Shown one piece after another: positions 1 to 9,220 of a stretch of DNA of 64,000 bases. Origin of the DNA: an uncultured Porphyromonas sp. (GTDB taxonomy: Bacteria; Bacteroidota; Bacteroidia; Bacteroidales; Porphyromonadaceae); contig NZ_UQJH01000001.1 in NCBI RefSeq assembly GCF_900541275.1, positions 434,001 to 498,000 of the forward strand. The letters run 5' to 3'. Every line of letters begins with the position of its first letter. The first letter of the stretch is position 1. The translations under genes were made by a program, and so were the position numbers. The notes beneath the pieces are model-generated. The model saw only the letters and a program-made list of their open reading frames with translations, was not told the origin of the DNA and did no database searches.

Positions 1-1911
1 CTTATACATCACTGGGGGTGTATTCTCGCCGGTGTAAGCCCAGCAAGATACATAGCTGAAGTCCTTATCGTTGCGGAGTGCCTCATTCTCATCCGTCTGG
101 TACTCCTCTCTGAAGTGGGCGCCACAGGACTCCTTACGGTCAAGCGCATCGTGAGCGATCAGCTTACCCATCTCGATGAAGTCAGCGAGACGCCAAGCCT
201 TCTCCAGCTCGGTATTGAGATCCTCGATCTCACCGGGGATGCGGACGCGGGTCCAGAAGGTCTTGGTCAGCTCATCAAGCTTGCGGAGACCCTCCTTGAG
301 GCTCGCCTCATTTCGGCTCATGCCGCAGTGCTCCCAGAGGATGGCACCAAGCTTCTTATGGATGTCGTCGACGGTCAGGTCGCCCTTGATATCCATCAGC
401 TTCTTCTCACGCTCATATACCTCCTTCTCTGCAGCCTCAAACTCAGGTGCATTGGTGTCTACATGACCCAGCTCGATCTGGTCAGCGAGGTAATTCTGCA
501 TCGTGTAGGGCAGCACGAAGAAGCCGTCTGCCAATCCCTGCATGAGAGCAGAGGCACCGAGGCGGTTGGCTCCGTGGTCGGAGTAGTTACACTCACCGAT
601 GGCGAAGAGACCGGGGATAGTAGTCTGCAGCTCGTAGTCTACCCAGAGACCACCCATGGTAAAGTGGACAGCAGGGAAGATCTCCATCGGGTAGGTGTAC
701 GCATCCACATCCGTGATCAGCTTGTACATATCGAAGAGGTTGCCATACTTGGCAGTGATCGCCTCCCTTCCCAGTCGCTGGATCGGCTCGGAGAAGTCAA
801 GGTAAACAGCCTCTCCCGTGCCGACACCATAGCCGGCATCACAGCGCTCCTTAGCAGCACGAGAGGCCACATCACGAGGTACGAGATTACCAAATGCCGG
901 GTAGCGACGCTCGAGATAGTAGTCACGATCCTCCTCAGGGATGTCGAGGGCGGTCTTCGTGCGATTTCGGATCGCCTCCGCATCCTCCTTTTTCTTAGGT
1001 ACCCAGATGCGCCCGTCATTGCGGAGAGACTCTGACATAAGGGTCAGCTTGGACTGGTAGTCACCCTGCTTGGGGATACAGGTCGGGTGGATCTGTACCA
1101 TACAGGGGTTGGCGAAGTATGCGCCCTTCTTGTAGCAGAGCCATGCTGCAGAGCCATTGCAGGCGAGAGCGTTGGTGGTCAGGAAGTAGGCATTGCCATA
1201 GCCGCCGGTTGCGACGACAACAGCGTGAGCACCAAAGCGCTCGAGCTTGCCGGTGACGAGATTACGGGCGATGATACCACGTGCACGACCATCAATAATG
1301 ACGAGGTCGACCATCTCATAGCGAGCGTACATCTCTACGTGACCGAGCCCTACCTGGCGCATCAGTCCGGAGTAGGCTCCGAGGAGGAGCTGCTGACCGG
1401 TCTGCCCTCTGGAGTAGAAGGTCCTGGAGACGAGCGTACCGCCGAAGGAGCGATTGGCGAGCGTGCCACCATACTCACGGGCAAAGGGGACACCCATAGC
1501 CACACACTGATCGATAATATCAGCAGAGACCTCAGCGAGACGATGGACATTAGCCTCACGAGAGCGGTAGTCACCACCCTTGATGGTATCGTAGAAGAGA
1601 CGGTAGACAGAGTCACCATCGTTCTGATAATTCTTCGCCGCATTGATACCTCCCTGAGCGGCTACAGAGTGAGCGCGACGGGGGCTATCGGTGATGCAGA
1701 AGGACTTGACATGAAAGCCCAGCTCAGCCAGCGAAGACGCGGCGGAAGCACCGGCGAGACCGGTTCCCACGACGATGATATCGAGCTTACGCTTATTGGC
1801 GGGGTTGACCAGCTTCTGATGACCCTTGTAATTGGTCCACTTCTCGGCAAGGGGACCCTCAGGGATCTTGGCGTCCAGCTTCTTCTCGAGATTTATATCT
1901 TGTGTAGACAT
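1..1911 (-). CDS. frdA: Fumarate reductase/succinate dehydrogenase flavoprotein subunit (partial, C-terminus outside window)
   Basis: The minus-strand frame is open from the ATG at 1911 to the window edge, giving 637 residues. Family members are about 650-660 residues, so only a short C-terminal piece is missing. Near the N-terminus is an FAD-binding dinucleotide fold (IIVVGTGLAGASAA). The AHSVAAQGGINAA flavin region and the HPTCIP and NRLGASALMQG segments are typical of the family. The enzyme interconverts fumarate and succinate at the inner face of the membrane, in anaerobic fumarate respiration. It lies 37 bases downstream of frdC in the same direction; an iron-sulfur subunit gene would be expected just outside the window. 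An in-frame ATG two codons upstream (1917) is an alternative start. Confidence 0.95.
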   Translation of the reverse strand, partial: MSTQDINLEKKLDAKIPEGPLAEKWTNYKGHQKLVNPANKRKLDIIVVGTGLAGASAASSLAELGFHVKSFCITDSPRRAHSVAAQGGINAAKNYQNDGDSVYRLFYDTIKGGDYRSREANVHRLAEVSADIIDQCVAMGVPFAREYGGTLANRSFGGTLVSRTFYSRGQTGQQLLLGAYSGLMRQVGLGHVEMYARYEMVDLVIIDGRARGIIARNLVTGKLERFGAHAVVVATGGYGNAYFLTTNALACNGSAAWLCYKKGAYFANPCMVQIHPTCIPKQGDYQSKLTLMSESLRNDGRIWVPKKKEDAEAIRNRTKTALDIPEEDRDYYLERRYPAFGNLVPRDVASRAAKERCDAGYGVGTGEAVYLDFSEPIQRLGREAITAKYGNLFDMYKLITDVDAYTYPMEIFPAVHFTMGGLWVDYELQTTIPGLFAIGECNYSDHGANRLGASALMQGLADGFFVLPYTMQNYLADQIELGHVDTNAPEFEAAEKEVYEREKKLMDIKGDLTVDDIHKKLGAILWEHCGMSRNEASLKEGLRKLDELTKTFWTRVRIPGEIEDLNTELEKAWRLADFIEMGKLIAHDALDRKESCGAHFREEYQTDENEALRNDKDFSYVSCWAYTGENTPPVMYK

Positions 1912-1948
1912 AGTCATTCTTATCTATTTAGAGCGTGAAACAATCGGA

Positions 1949-2677
1949 TCAGAAGCCATAGTACTGTGATGCAGGGATCTCCCCGGCTGCACCAAGGTGC
2001 CAGATATCACCGACCTGAGGCCAAACACCTACAGACTTGAGGTAGAAGGCGATGGCGACAAAGGCGAACATGATGAAGATAAGTGTCGCAAAGACGTAGC
2101 CGATCGTCTTCCAGATGTTGATCCACTTCTTATTATTGAGCCCCACTGTCTGAGCCGCACTCCAGATACCATGAGAGAGGTGAAACCAGATGGCGCAGAA
2201 CCAGACCAGATAGATGATCACGATCCACTCCTTACTAAAGATGTACTCCATCTGAGTAGAGGCCAAGACAGAGGCATTGCCCATCCAGGTCTGGAGCTGC
2301 ATCTTTGCCCAGAAATTGATCAGATGAAGCACCAGTCCACCAAGGATGATAAGTCCGAGGATCAGCATGTTCTTGGATGCCCAGTCGATCTTGGCCTTAC
2401 CAGCCACCTCGTAGCGATCATTACCCCGAGCCTTGCGATTTTGGCTCCAAAGCATAATCGAGAAGATGATATGGATCAGGATCATGGCTGCCAGGATCGG
2501 CACCATAAACTGTACGACGGGATTAGTCCCCAGGAAGTGGGCTATCTCATTGTAGCCCTCAGCCGAGAAGACTGCCACCAGGTTCATTGCTCCGTGGAAA
2601 AGCAGAAAGAGGAAGAAAAAGACACCGGTGACACTCATCACCACCTTCCTTCCGATAGAAGAATTAGTCAACCACAT
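1949..2677 (-). CDS. frdC: Fumarate reductase/succinate dehydrogenase cytochrome b subunit (b558 family)
   Basis: The 242-residue protein has about five hydrophobic membrane segments (around residues 12-35, 55-77, 100-122, 150-172 and 195-218). Several histidines (HGAMN, HLINF, HLSHGIW) could ligate haem. This is the single-polypeptide membrane anchor of the b558 type that couples the quinone pool to FrdA/FrdB in Bacteroidota and epsilonproteobacteria. It is the first gene of the frdCA(B) operon and has a good promoter match upstream at 2743-2773. The identification is firm; whether the complex works mainly as fumarate reductase or succinate dehydrogenase cannot be told from sequence. Confidence 0.93.
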   Translation of the reverse strand: MWLTNSSIGRKVVMSVTGVFFFLFLLFHGAMNLVAVFSAEGYNEIAHFLGTNPVVQFMVPILAAMILIHIIFSIMLWSQNRKARGNDRYEVAGKAKIDWASKNMLILGLIILGGLVLHLINFWAKMQLQTWMGNASVLASTQMEYIFSKEWIVIIYLVWFCAIWFHLSHGIWSAAQTVGLNNKKWINIWKTIGYVFATLIFIMFAFVAIAFYLKSVGVWPQVGDIWHLGAAGEIPASQYYGF

Positions 2678-2742
2678 GGGATTTGATAAAACTGTTGTTG
2701 GTATTCGAAGTAACTTTGTCGTGCGACAATCAGTCAGTGTTG

Positions 2743-2773
2743 CAAATTTAGCCCAATTCTACGATCTTCCCAA
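2743..2773 (-). promoter_or_regulatory. Promoter of frdCA
   Basis: On the minus strand a TTG (2773-2771) is followed after 20 bases by TAAATTTG (2750-2743). This fits the Bacteroidota sigma-A consensus TTTG-N19/20-TAnnTTTG. Transcription would start near 2736, leaving a leader of about 60 bases before frdC. Confidence 0.6.
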
Positions 2774-2962
2774 GAAGATTACCGACATATTTCCATAATT
2801 ACAACTATCAACACTATAGCGGGATAGAAAGCGGGCATTAGGTATAAAAATCAAGACCTCGCAACCTGATGGTAAATTTTTTTCTTATCTTTAGCATCGA
2901 ATCGGAAGGTCGCACGCCGATCTTCCTTACCATAGTATCAAACAATCTACACATATATCTAT

Positions 2963-4954
2963 ATGACCATGCGACTTAATCTCACATCACAGATCTCTCT
3001 CGAGCAGGTTGAGGAGCGGCTCTACAACCCTCAGAATGAGTATGAAGAGACTATGCTCACCAGCTACGAGCGGATCCTCACGCACATCTATCCCTCCGAC
3101 GAGCAGGCAGGTGCTGAGCTCGCTCTCCGCATCGCAAAGGATATCAAGGCTCACCAAGACAAGGGGGAGACTTATGTCCTCGGCATCTCGGGAGGTACCA
3201 GCCCTCTGCCTGTCCTCCGCGAGATGATCAAGCTCCACGAGAGTGGAAAGCTCTCCTTCAAGGGCGTACACATTTTCCCTCTCTATGAGTTTTACCCTCT
3301 CCTCAATAACAACGAGGGCGTGCTTGCCCACCTGCGGGAGGAGTTCCTCGACAAGATCAGCATATCCGACTCGTGCGTTCACTCCTTTGACATCCGCATA
3401 GACAAGGATGATATCCCCTCGTCCTGGGCGGACTACGAGAGAGCGCTTAGTGACCTCGGAGGCTTTGACCTCTGCCTGATGGGTATCGGGCTTCGAGGCA
3501 CCATCGCGACCAACGCTCCAGGTGACGTACTCAGCTCCTCGTACCACCTTGTGGTACTTGACGACACCTCACGCAATGAGGCGATCAGCTCCTTTAACCT
3601 CTCCGACAACGTCCCCGAGACTGCTGTCTCCATCGGGATGAATGAGATACGAGCGGCCGAGAGCATTGTCCTGCTGGCATGGGGCGAGGCGAAGAAGGAG
3701 ATCCTGAGGCAGGTCGTCGAGGAGCCTCAGGATGACAATATCCCGGCCTCTATCTTTCAGACCCACCCGAGGGCATGCGTCTACACCGACCTGGAGGCGG
3801 CTGACGAGCTGGCCCGAATCCACACCCCATGGAGAGTGACCGATCCCCGATGGACGGATAAGCTGGTTCGTCGCGCCTTAGTCTGGCTCTGCAATCAGAC
3901 CGGCAAGACGATCCTCAACCTGACCAACCAGGACTACATCACCCACCAGCTGAGCGACCTGCTACGTCAGTACGGCTCAGCCTACGACTGCAATATCAAG
4001 GTCTTCAACGACATCCAAAATACGATTACAGGATGGCCCGGAGGTAAGCCCGATGCGGATGACAGCAAGCGACCTGAGCGCGCTCTACCCTTCCCCAAGC
4101 GCGTGATCGTCTTCTCCCCACACCCCGATGACGACGTCATCTCTATGGGAGGGACGTTCCATAGGCTTGTCAAGCACGGTCACGATGTGCACGTCGCTTA
4201 CGAGACCTCAGGAAATATCGCTGTCAATGATGAGGAGGTGATCCGGTACATCGACTTTGTGCACGCCCTCTACCAGAACGAAGGGCGAGAGGACGACGAG
4301 CTATGCAAGAAGCTACTCAAGACGCGTCACTACCTGACTGAGATCAAGAGAGAGGGAGACAATGAGACAGACGAGACTCGGTACCTCAAGGGGACGATCC
4401 GTCGTCAGGAGGCCCGCACGGCAGATCGTCATGTGGGACTTAAGGATGACCACGTCCACTTCCTCGACCTCCCCTTCTACGAGACCGGTGCGATCAAGAA
4501 GAAGCCACTCTCTGAGGAGGATGTGCTGATCGTCACGGACTTCATCCAGAGCATCAAGCCCCATATGATCTTCGTCGCTGGAGACCTCCGTGACCCTCAT
4601 GGGACACACCGCGTCGCCACAAATGCGGTACTCGCAGCTCTCGATGAGCTGAGGGACGAAGCGTGGCTTAAGGACTGTCGCATCTGGATGTACAGAGGAG
4701 CATGGGCGGAGTGGAATATCGACGACATTGAGATGGCTGTGCCGATGAGTCCAGAGGAGCTCCGATTCAAGAGAGACTCTATCCTTAAGCACCAGACACA
4801 GATGGACGCTGCCCCCTTCCTCGGAGATGACGAGCGCCTCTTCTGGCAACGATCGGAGGACCGCAATAGAGGGACGGCCAAGATCTATCACGACCTTGGA
4901 TTTGCTCGCTACGAGGCTATTGAGGCCTTCGTGCAGTACCACCCTGTAGACTGA
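2963..4954 (+). CDS. NagB-like domain fused to PIG-L/LmbE-type deacetylase domain
   Basis: The protein has 663 residues in two parts. Residues 1 to about 290 resemble glucosamine-6-phosphate deaminase/6-phosphogluconolactonase, with a phosphate-loop-like LGISGGTSP near residue 75. Residues about 375-660 are a PIG-L family zinc deacetylase with the metal motif HPDDD (387-391) and a DPHGTH segment (544-549). Homologues of this length are common in Bacteroidota and are usually annotated as glucosamine-6-phosphate deaminase. Here the positions matching E. coli NagB Asp72, Asp141, His143 and Glu148 are Tyr108, Arg178, Thr180 and Ala185, so the deaminase activity is doubtful. The deacetylase half looks intact. 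The likely substrate is an N-acetylated amino sugar, but this is inference. It is a single gene, with only a weak -7-like TATCTTTA at 2886. Confidence 0.85.
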   Translation: MTMRLNLTSQISLEQVEERLYNPQNEYEETMLTSYERILTHIYPSDEQAGAELALRIAKDIKAHQDKGETYVLGISGGTSPLPVLREMIKLHESGKLSFKGVHIFPLYEFYPLLNNNEGVLAHLREEFLDKISISDSCVHSFDIRIDKDDIPSSWADYERALSDLGGFDLCLMGIGLRGTIATNAPGDVLSSSYHLVVLDDTSRNEAISSFNLSDNVPETAVSIGMNEIRAAESIVLLAWGEAKKEILRQVVEEPQDDNIPASIFQTHPRACVYTDLEAADELARIHTPWRVTDPRWTDKLVRRALVWLCNQTGKTILNLTNQDYITHQLSDLLRQYGSAYDCNIKVFNDIQNTITGWPGGKPDADDSKRPERALPFPKRVIVFSPHPDDDVISMGGTFHRLVKHGHDVHVAYETSGNIAVNDEEVIRYIDFVHALYQNEGREDDELCKKLLKTRHYLTEIKREGDNETDETRYLKGTIRRQEARTADRHVGLKDDHVHFLDLPFYETGAIKKKPLSEEDVLIVTDFIQSIKPHMIFVAGDLRDPHGTHRVATNAVLAALDELRDEAWLKDCRIWMYRGAWAEWNIDDIEMAVPMSPEELRFKRDSILKHQTQMDAAPFLGDDERLFWQRSEDRNRGTAKIYHDLGFARYEAIEAFVQYHPVD

Positions 4955-5188
4955 TCGTCCACCGAGGTGACATCATCCAGGCAGGTCCATGACTGACAAG
5001 TCGGTCGTGGACCTGTCTCCTATGAGGGAGATAGTCACGAGGGTATGTGTGTGTGTCAGGTAATTTGTGCACCTTTGTATTGTCGAGCGGATTATACCCC
5101 TCGCTGTTAGTTACACGTATAGTTTTATCCATACCAACCTTTAAACAATAACTGAGCAAGACGGCAACGTCTGACAAGTGTTTGTCTT

Positions 5189-6145
5189 ATGAAGAATGTC
5201 CTTATCATTGGCTCGACCGGACAGATCGGGTCAGAGTTTACGATGAAGCTGAGGAGCATCATCCCCAATGGTCAAATCATCGCTGGGTATATCCCCGCAG
5301 CTCCCGTCAAGGGAGAGCTCAAGGAGAGTGGTCCCTCGGAGATCGTAGACATCACCAACGCACAGCAGATCGCTGATGTGGTGGAGAAGTATGATGTCGA
5401 TACCATCTACAACCTCGCTGCCCTCCTATCGGCGGTGGCAGAGGCGAAGCCCCAGCTCGCATGGCACATCGGCATCGGTGGACTCTGCAACGTCCTCGAG
5501 GTAGCGAGGGAGAAGAAGTGCGCTGTCTTCACCCCCAGCTCCATCGGATCATTTGGGCCCTCCACGCCTAAGGATAAGACCCCTCAGGATACCATCCAGC
5601 GTCCCACGACCATGTATGGTGTGACGAAGGTATCCGGTGAGCTCCTGAGCGACTACTACTTCAAGAGGTTTGGTGTCGATACCAGATCGGTGCGCTTCCC
5701 CGGTCTGATCTCCAACGTCACCCTCCCCGGTGGCGGCACGACCGACTACGCCGTGGATATCTACTACAAGGCGGTACAGGACGGGAGCTTTGTCTGCCCG
5801 ATCAAGGCCGGCACCTATATGGATATGATGTATATGCCGGACGCTCTCCGCGCCATGTACGAGATCTTTGAGGCTGATCCTGCCAAGCTGAAGCACCGCA
5901 ACTCCTTCAATATCGCCAGCATGAGCTTCGACCCGGAGATGATCTACGCGGCCATCAAGAAGCAGATGCCAAGCTTTACCATGACCTACGATGTCGACGA
6001 GCTGCGTCAGGGCATCGCTGAGTCTTGGCCCAACTCTCTTGATGACAGCTGCGCCAGAGAGGAGTGGGGATGGAAGCCCGAGTATGACCTCGACACCATG
6101 ACCACCGATATGCTCACTGTACTCAAGGAGAGATACAGCAAGTAA
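5189..6145 (+). CDS. L-threonine 3-dehydrogenase, short-chain (SDR/epimerase-like) type
   Basis: The 318-residue protein has an N-terminal NAD-binding GSTGQIGSE motif. It also has the YNLAALLSA and TPSSIGSFGP segments and the catalytic YGVTK (Tyr-x-x-x-Lys). The GGGTTDYAVDIYYKA and PIKAGTYMDMMYMPDAL regions are typical of the SDR-type threonine dehydrogenases rather than sugar epimerases. These oxidise L-threonine to 2-amino-3-ketobutyrate. The usual partner, 2-amino-3-ketobutyrate CoA ligase, is not adjacent here. A plausible but imperfect -7 element (CACCTTTG, 5070-5077) lies about 110 bases upstream. The family is sure, the exact substrate very likely. Confidence 0.88.
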   Translation: MKNVLIIGSTGQIGSEFTMKLRSIIPNGQIIAGYIPAAPVKGELKESGPSEIVDITNAQQIADVVEKYDVDTIYNLAALLSAVAEAKPQLAWHIGIGGLCNVLEVAREKKCAVFTPSSIGSFGPSTPKDKTPQDTIQRPTTMYGVTKVSGELLSDYYFKRFGVDTRSVRFPGLISNVTLPGGGTTDYAVDIYYKAVQDGSFVCPIKAGTYMDMMYMPDALRAMYEIFEADPAKLKHRNSFNIASMSFDPEMIYAAIKKQMPSFTMTYDVDELRQGIAESWPNSLDDSCAREEWGWKPEYDLDTMTTDMLTVLKERYSK

Positions 6146-6153
6146 TGTAATAT

Positions 6154-6202
6154 AGTGGAGCATGGAGACCTCACGACAGTTTTCACTCCACTGATAGTGG
6201 AG
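6154..6202 (+). promoter_or_regulatory. Mutually exclusive hairpins between threonine dehydrogenase gene and sodB
   Basis: The heptamer AGTGGAG (6154-6160) is followed by CTCCACT (6186-6192) and a second AGTGGAG (6196-6202). The middle copy can pair with either flanking copy. This gives a tight hairpin with a 3-base loop or a longer one with a 25-base loop. It sits 66 bases before the sodB start. It could be a terminator remnant or a leader switch; no U-tract follows it. Confidence 0.35.
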
Positions 6203-6268
6203 CCATTCCTCTGAGTGATCGGAGGTGATGACGCTCTTGTTTTTTCTAATCCACAAATTATTCTTACC

Positions 6269-6901
6269 ATGAAATTCAAGCTCATTGACCTGCCCTACGC
6301 CAAGGATGCTCTGGAGCCTGTGATGAGTGAGGAGACAGTCTCTCTTCACCACGGCAAGCATCTCAATGGCTACGTCAACACTCTAAATAAGCTGATCGAG
6401 GGCACCGCCTTCGAGGACAAGTGCCTCAAGTCAATCGTGAAGGAGGCTGAGGGCAAGATGTACAATCAGGCCGGTCAGATCCTCAATCACAACCTCTTCT
6501 TCCTGCAGCTCCGTCCGAAGGACGAGGCCAAGAAGGCTCCTACCGGCAAGCTGCTGGAGGCGATCGAGAAGGAGTGGGGCTCCTTTGAGGACTTCAAGCA
6601 GAAGTTCCAGGAGGAGGCTGCCGGTCTCTTCGGCTCCGGATGGGCTTTCCTCGTAGCCGACAAGGATGGGAAGCTCAGCATCGACAAGGGCTCAAACGCC
6701 TATAACCCCATCACTGAGGGTCTCTGCCCGCTGATGACTGCCGATGTCTGGGAGCATGCCTACTATGTAGACTACCGCAACGTACGCGCTGACTACCTCA
6801 AGGCCCTCTGGGAGATCATCGACTGGAAGACCATCGAGGAGTGGTACGCAGAGCCAGAGCAGGCGGTGAAGTGTGCCTGCAAGGCCAGCAAGGCTGAGTA
6901 A
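6269..6901 (+). CDS. sodB: Superoxide dismutase (Fe/Mn family)
   Basis: The 210-residue protein dismutates superoxide to peroxide and oxygen in the cytoplasm. The metal ligands are visible: His27 in LHHGKH, the His of ILNHNLFF, and Asp and His in DVWEHAYY. The FGSGWAFL segment is also typical. It resembles the metal-flexible (Fe or Mn) Porphyromonas enzyme as I remember it. The ATG at 6269 is chosen because the family begins KxxLIDLPYA; an upstream in-frame start would add an unrelated 18-residue tail. The C-terminus carries a short extra tail with two cysteines (KCACKASKAE) beyond the usual family end. A strong bidirectional terminator follows. Confidence 0.96.
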   Translation: MKFKLIDLPYAKDALEPVMSEETVSLHHGKHLNGYVNTLNKLIEGTAFEDKCLKSIVKEAEGKMYNQAGQILNHNLFFLQLRPKDEAKKAPTGKLLEAIEKEWGSFEDFKQKFQEEAAGLFGSGWAFLVADKDGKLSIDKGSNAYNPITEGLCPLMTADVWEHAYYVDYRNVRADYLKALWEIIDWKTIEEWYAEPEQAVKCACKASKAE

Positions 6902-6919
6902 GCACTGACACCATAATAT

Positions 6920-6967
6920 AAAGCAAAAGGGGCTGCACCGCTATGGCGATGCAGCCCCTTTTGCTTT
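6920..6967. terminator. Bidirectional terminator between sodB and htpG
   Basis: A perfect 17-bp stem (6920-6936 with 6951-6967) carries A-runs on one side and T-runs on the other, with a 14-base loop. It lies between the convergent sodB and htpG, so it can terminate both transcripts. Confidence 0.9.
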
Positions 6968-6980
6968 TCGGACTTAGTAG

Positions 6981-9074
6981 TCAGTCGTCCAGCTTATCCG
7001 AGATAGCGCTCATAGAGTCGGAGACAAAGCGATCCAGCGCCTCTCCGCGCAGCAGACCGCTCGCCAGGAGTCCGAGGTCGACGAGACGCTCGATCACCGG
7101 CTGACCGGCAGCAAAGTCAGCATAGATGGTGCTGAGCTTCGCATCCAGCTCATCGATGTGGGCATTGGTCTCCTTGAGATCCTCCTCGAGAGACTTCTTC
7201 TTTGCCTCGTCGGGCTTATTCTTATCGTCATAGAGCTGACTGTCTATCTCAGCCCGCCGAGCAACAAAGCCATTTCGGTCACCCATCAGCTGAGTGTACG
7301 TATCGATCTGATCTGATGCTCTGAACCTCTTAAGCACCGCACCGATCAGCGGGTGGTCAATATTGAGGGTCATCATATAGCTGTCCGGCATAGACCCATA
7401 CATATCCATCCCCTGCTGCATATGGGCCATATCCTTCATACGCCGCATATACTCATTTTGGATCACCACGATTGGCTTAGCCTCTGCACCCTGATTAGCC
7501 GTGGCGACGTGGATCATCTGCTTCTCATCGCCCTCAGGTACCCGGCTCTGGAAGAGCTGTCTCAGGATAGACTGATCCTCCTCAGTCATATCGACCTGAC
7601 CGACCGGCTTCTCATCTTTACGTACGAGATTCTCCAGTGTGTCACTGTCAACACTGACAAAGTGGCTATCCTCCGACTTCTGCTCCAGCATCCCGATCAA
7701 GTGCATATCCAAGGGACCATTGAGCAAGAGTACGCTGTAGCCTTTATCCTTCGCCGCACGGATATAGCTGTACTGACGATCAGGATCCTGAGCGTAGAGG
7801 TGGATAACCTTCTTGTCCTTATCGGTCTGGTTACCCTCGATGAGGGTCTTGTACTCCTCGAGAGTGTAGTACTTCTCATCGGTGTCCTTGAGGAGCAGGA
7901 TCCCCTTAGCCTTCTCGGCAAACTTCTCATCCGTCAGCATGCCATACTTCACGAAGAGATCGAGCGCAGGCCACTTCTCCTCGTAGGCAGCACGATCGGA
8001 CTTGAAGAGCTCTGTCAGCTTATCTGCCACCTTACGCGTGATGTAGGTCGAGATCTTCTTTACCCTGGCATCGGACTGTAGATAGCTGCGGCTCACATTG
8101 AGCGGGATATCCGGTGAGTCGATCACGCCGTGGAGGAGATTGAGGAAGTCAGGGACGATGCCCTCTACGTTGTCGGTCACGTAGACCTGATTGCAGTAGA
8201 GCGAGATATTGCTCTTCTGCATATCGAGGTTGGACTTGATCTGCGGGAAGTAGAGGATCCCGGTCAGGTTAAATGGATAGTCGATATTGAGATGGATCCA
8301 GAAGAGCGGAGCATCATTGCCCGGGAAGAGCGTCCGGTAAAACTCCTTGTAATCCTCATCCGTGAGGGAAGAGGGCTGCTTGATCCACGTCGGGTCCGTC
8401 TCGTTGATCACCCGTGGCTTATCCGTATCGACCTGATTGCCATCCTTCCACTCCTTCTCCTTACCGAAGACAATAGGCACGGGGAGGTAGCTGCAGTACT
8501 TCTTTAGGAGCGCCAGTATGCGATTCTCATCGAGGAACTCCTTATCCTCCTCAGAGATATGGAGGATGATATCCGTCCCCCGAGGTCTCTTCTCAGCCTC
8601 CTCCATCTGATACTCCGGATTGCCCTCGCAGGACCAGCGGATGCTGGGGGCCGTCTCATCATAGCTCTGAGTGTAGATCTCGACCTTGTCGGACACCATA
8701 AAGGCGGAGTAAAAGCCGAGGCCGAAGTGCCCTATGATGCTGTGCTGATCCTCATACTTCTTGACAAACTCCTCAGCACCACTGATGGCGATCTCATTGA
8801 TGTACTTGTGGATCTCATCGGCCGTCATACCGATGCCGTTATCCGAAATGATCAGCTTGTCGCCATCGATCTTCACCTCGACCTGGAGATCCCCGACCTC
8901 ACCGGAGTACTCACCCTTAGAGACCAAGGTCTTCAGCTTCTGCACGGCATCCACACCATTGCTGACGATCTCCCTGAGGAAGATCTCATTGTCACTGTAG
9001 AGGAATTTCTTAATGATCGGGAACATATTGTCGCTTGTCACGCCAATCTTCCCAGTCGTCTGATTTTTGTCCAT
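6981..9074 (-). CDS. htpG: Molecular chaperone HtpG (bacterial Hsp90)
   Basis: The 697-residue ATP-dependent chaperone is slightly longer than E. coli HtpG (624), as is usual in Bacteroidota. The N-terminal GHKL ATPase motifs are present: EIFLREIVSNGVDA, DNGIGM, and GHFGLGFYSAFMV as the lid region. The middle domain contains the conserved NVSRSYLQ arginine-loop region. The C-terminal dimerisation part is about residues 560-697. It is a monocistronic gene, divergent from rarA and ending at a shared bidirectional terminator. Confidence 0.97.
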   Translation of the reverse strand: MDKNQTTGKIGVTSDNMFPIIKKFLYSDNEIFLREIVSNGVDAVQKLKTLVSKGEYSGEVGDLQVEVKIDGDKLIISDNGIGMTADEIHKYINEIAISGAEEFVKKYEDQHSIIGHFGLGFYSAFMVSDKVEIYTQSYDETAPSIRWSCEGNPEYQMEEAEKRPRGTDIILHISEEDKEFLDENRILALLKKYCSYLPVPIVFGKEKEWKDGNQVDTDKPRVINETDPTWIKQPSSLTDEDYKEFYRTLFPGNDAPLFWIHLNIDYPFNLTGILYFPQIKSNLDMQKSNISLYCNQVYVTDNVEGIVPDFLNLLHGVIDSPDIPLNVSRSYLQSDARVKKISTYITRKVADKLTELFKSDRAAYEEKWPALDLFVKYGMLTDEKFAEKAKGILLLKDTDEKYYTLEEYKTLIEGNQTDKDKKVIHLYAQDPDRQYSYIRAAKDKGYSVLLLNGPLDMHLIGMLEQKSEDSHFVSVDSDTLENLVRKDEKPVGQVDMTEEDQSILRQLFQSRVPEGDEKQMIHVATANQGAEAKPIVVIQNEYMRRMKDMAHMQQGMDMYGSMPDSYMMTLNIDHPLIGAVLKRFRASDQIDTYTQLMGDRNGFVARRAEIDSQLYDDKNKPDEAKKKSLEEDLKETNAHIDELDAKLSTIYADFAAGQPVIERLVDLGLLASGLLRGEALDRFVSDSMSAISDKLDD

Positions 9075-9162
9075 TATCTATCTGTTTTATGACTTAATTC
9101 TTCGTTTATATCTCAGTAGGCAAAGTCAGTGCCAAAGATTCAAGAGGTGCGAAGAAGGTATG

Positions 9163-9190
9163 ATTGTCACACACAATAATGGTACATTTG
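9163..9190 (+). promoter_or_regulatory. Candidate promoter of rarA
   Basis: TACATTTG (9183-9190) matches the Bacteroidota -7 box and lies 30 bases before the rarA ATG. The nearest upstream ATTG (9163-9166) is only 16 bases away, shorter than the usual 19-20, so the -33 assignment is weak. Confidence 0.45.
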
Positions 9191-9220
9191 TACATAACAC
9201 TTGCGATCACTGACTAAAAG

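Noticed and set aside
115..1938. Long plus-strand frames opposite frdA
   Set aside because: They are antisense shadows of a clear frdA coding sequence; similar long shadow frames occur opposite most genes in this GC-rich codon usage.
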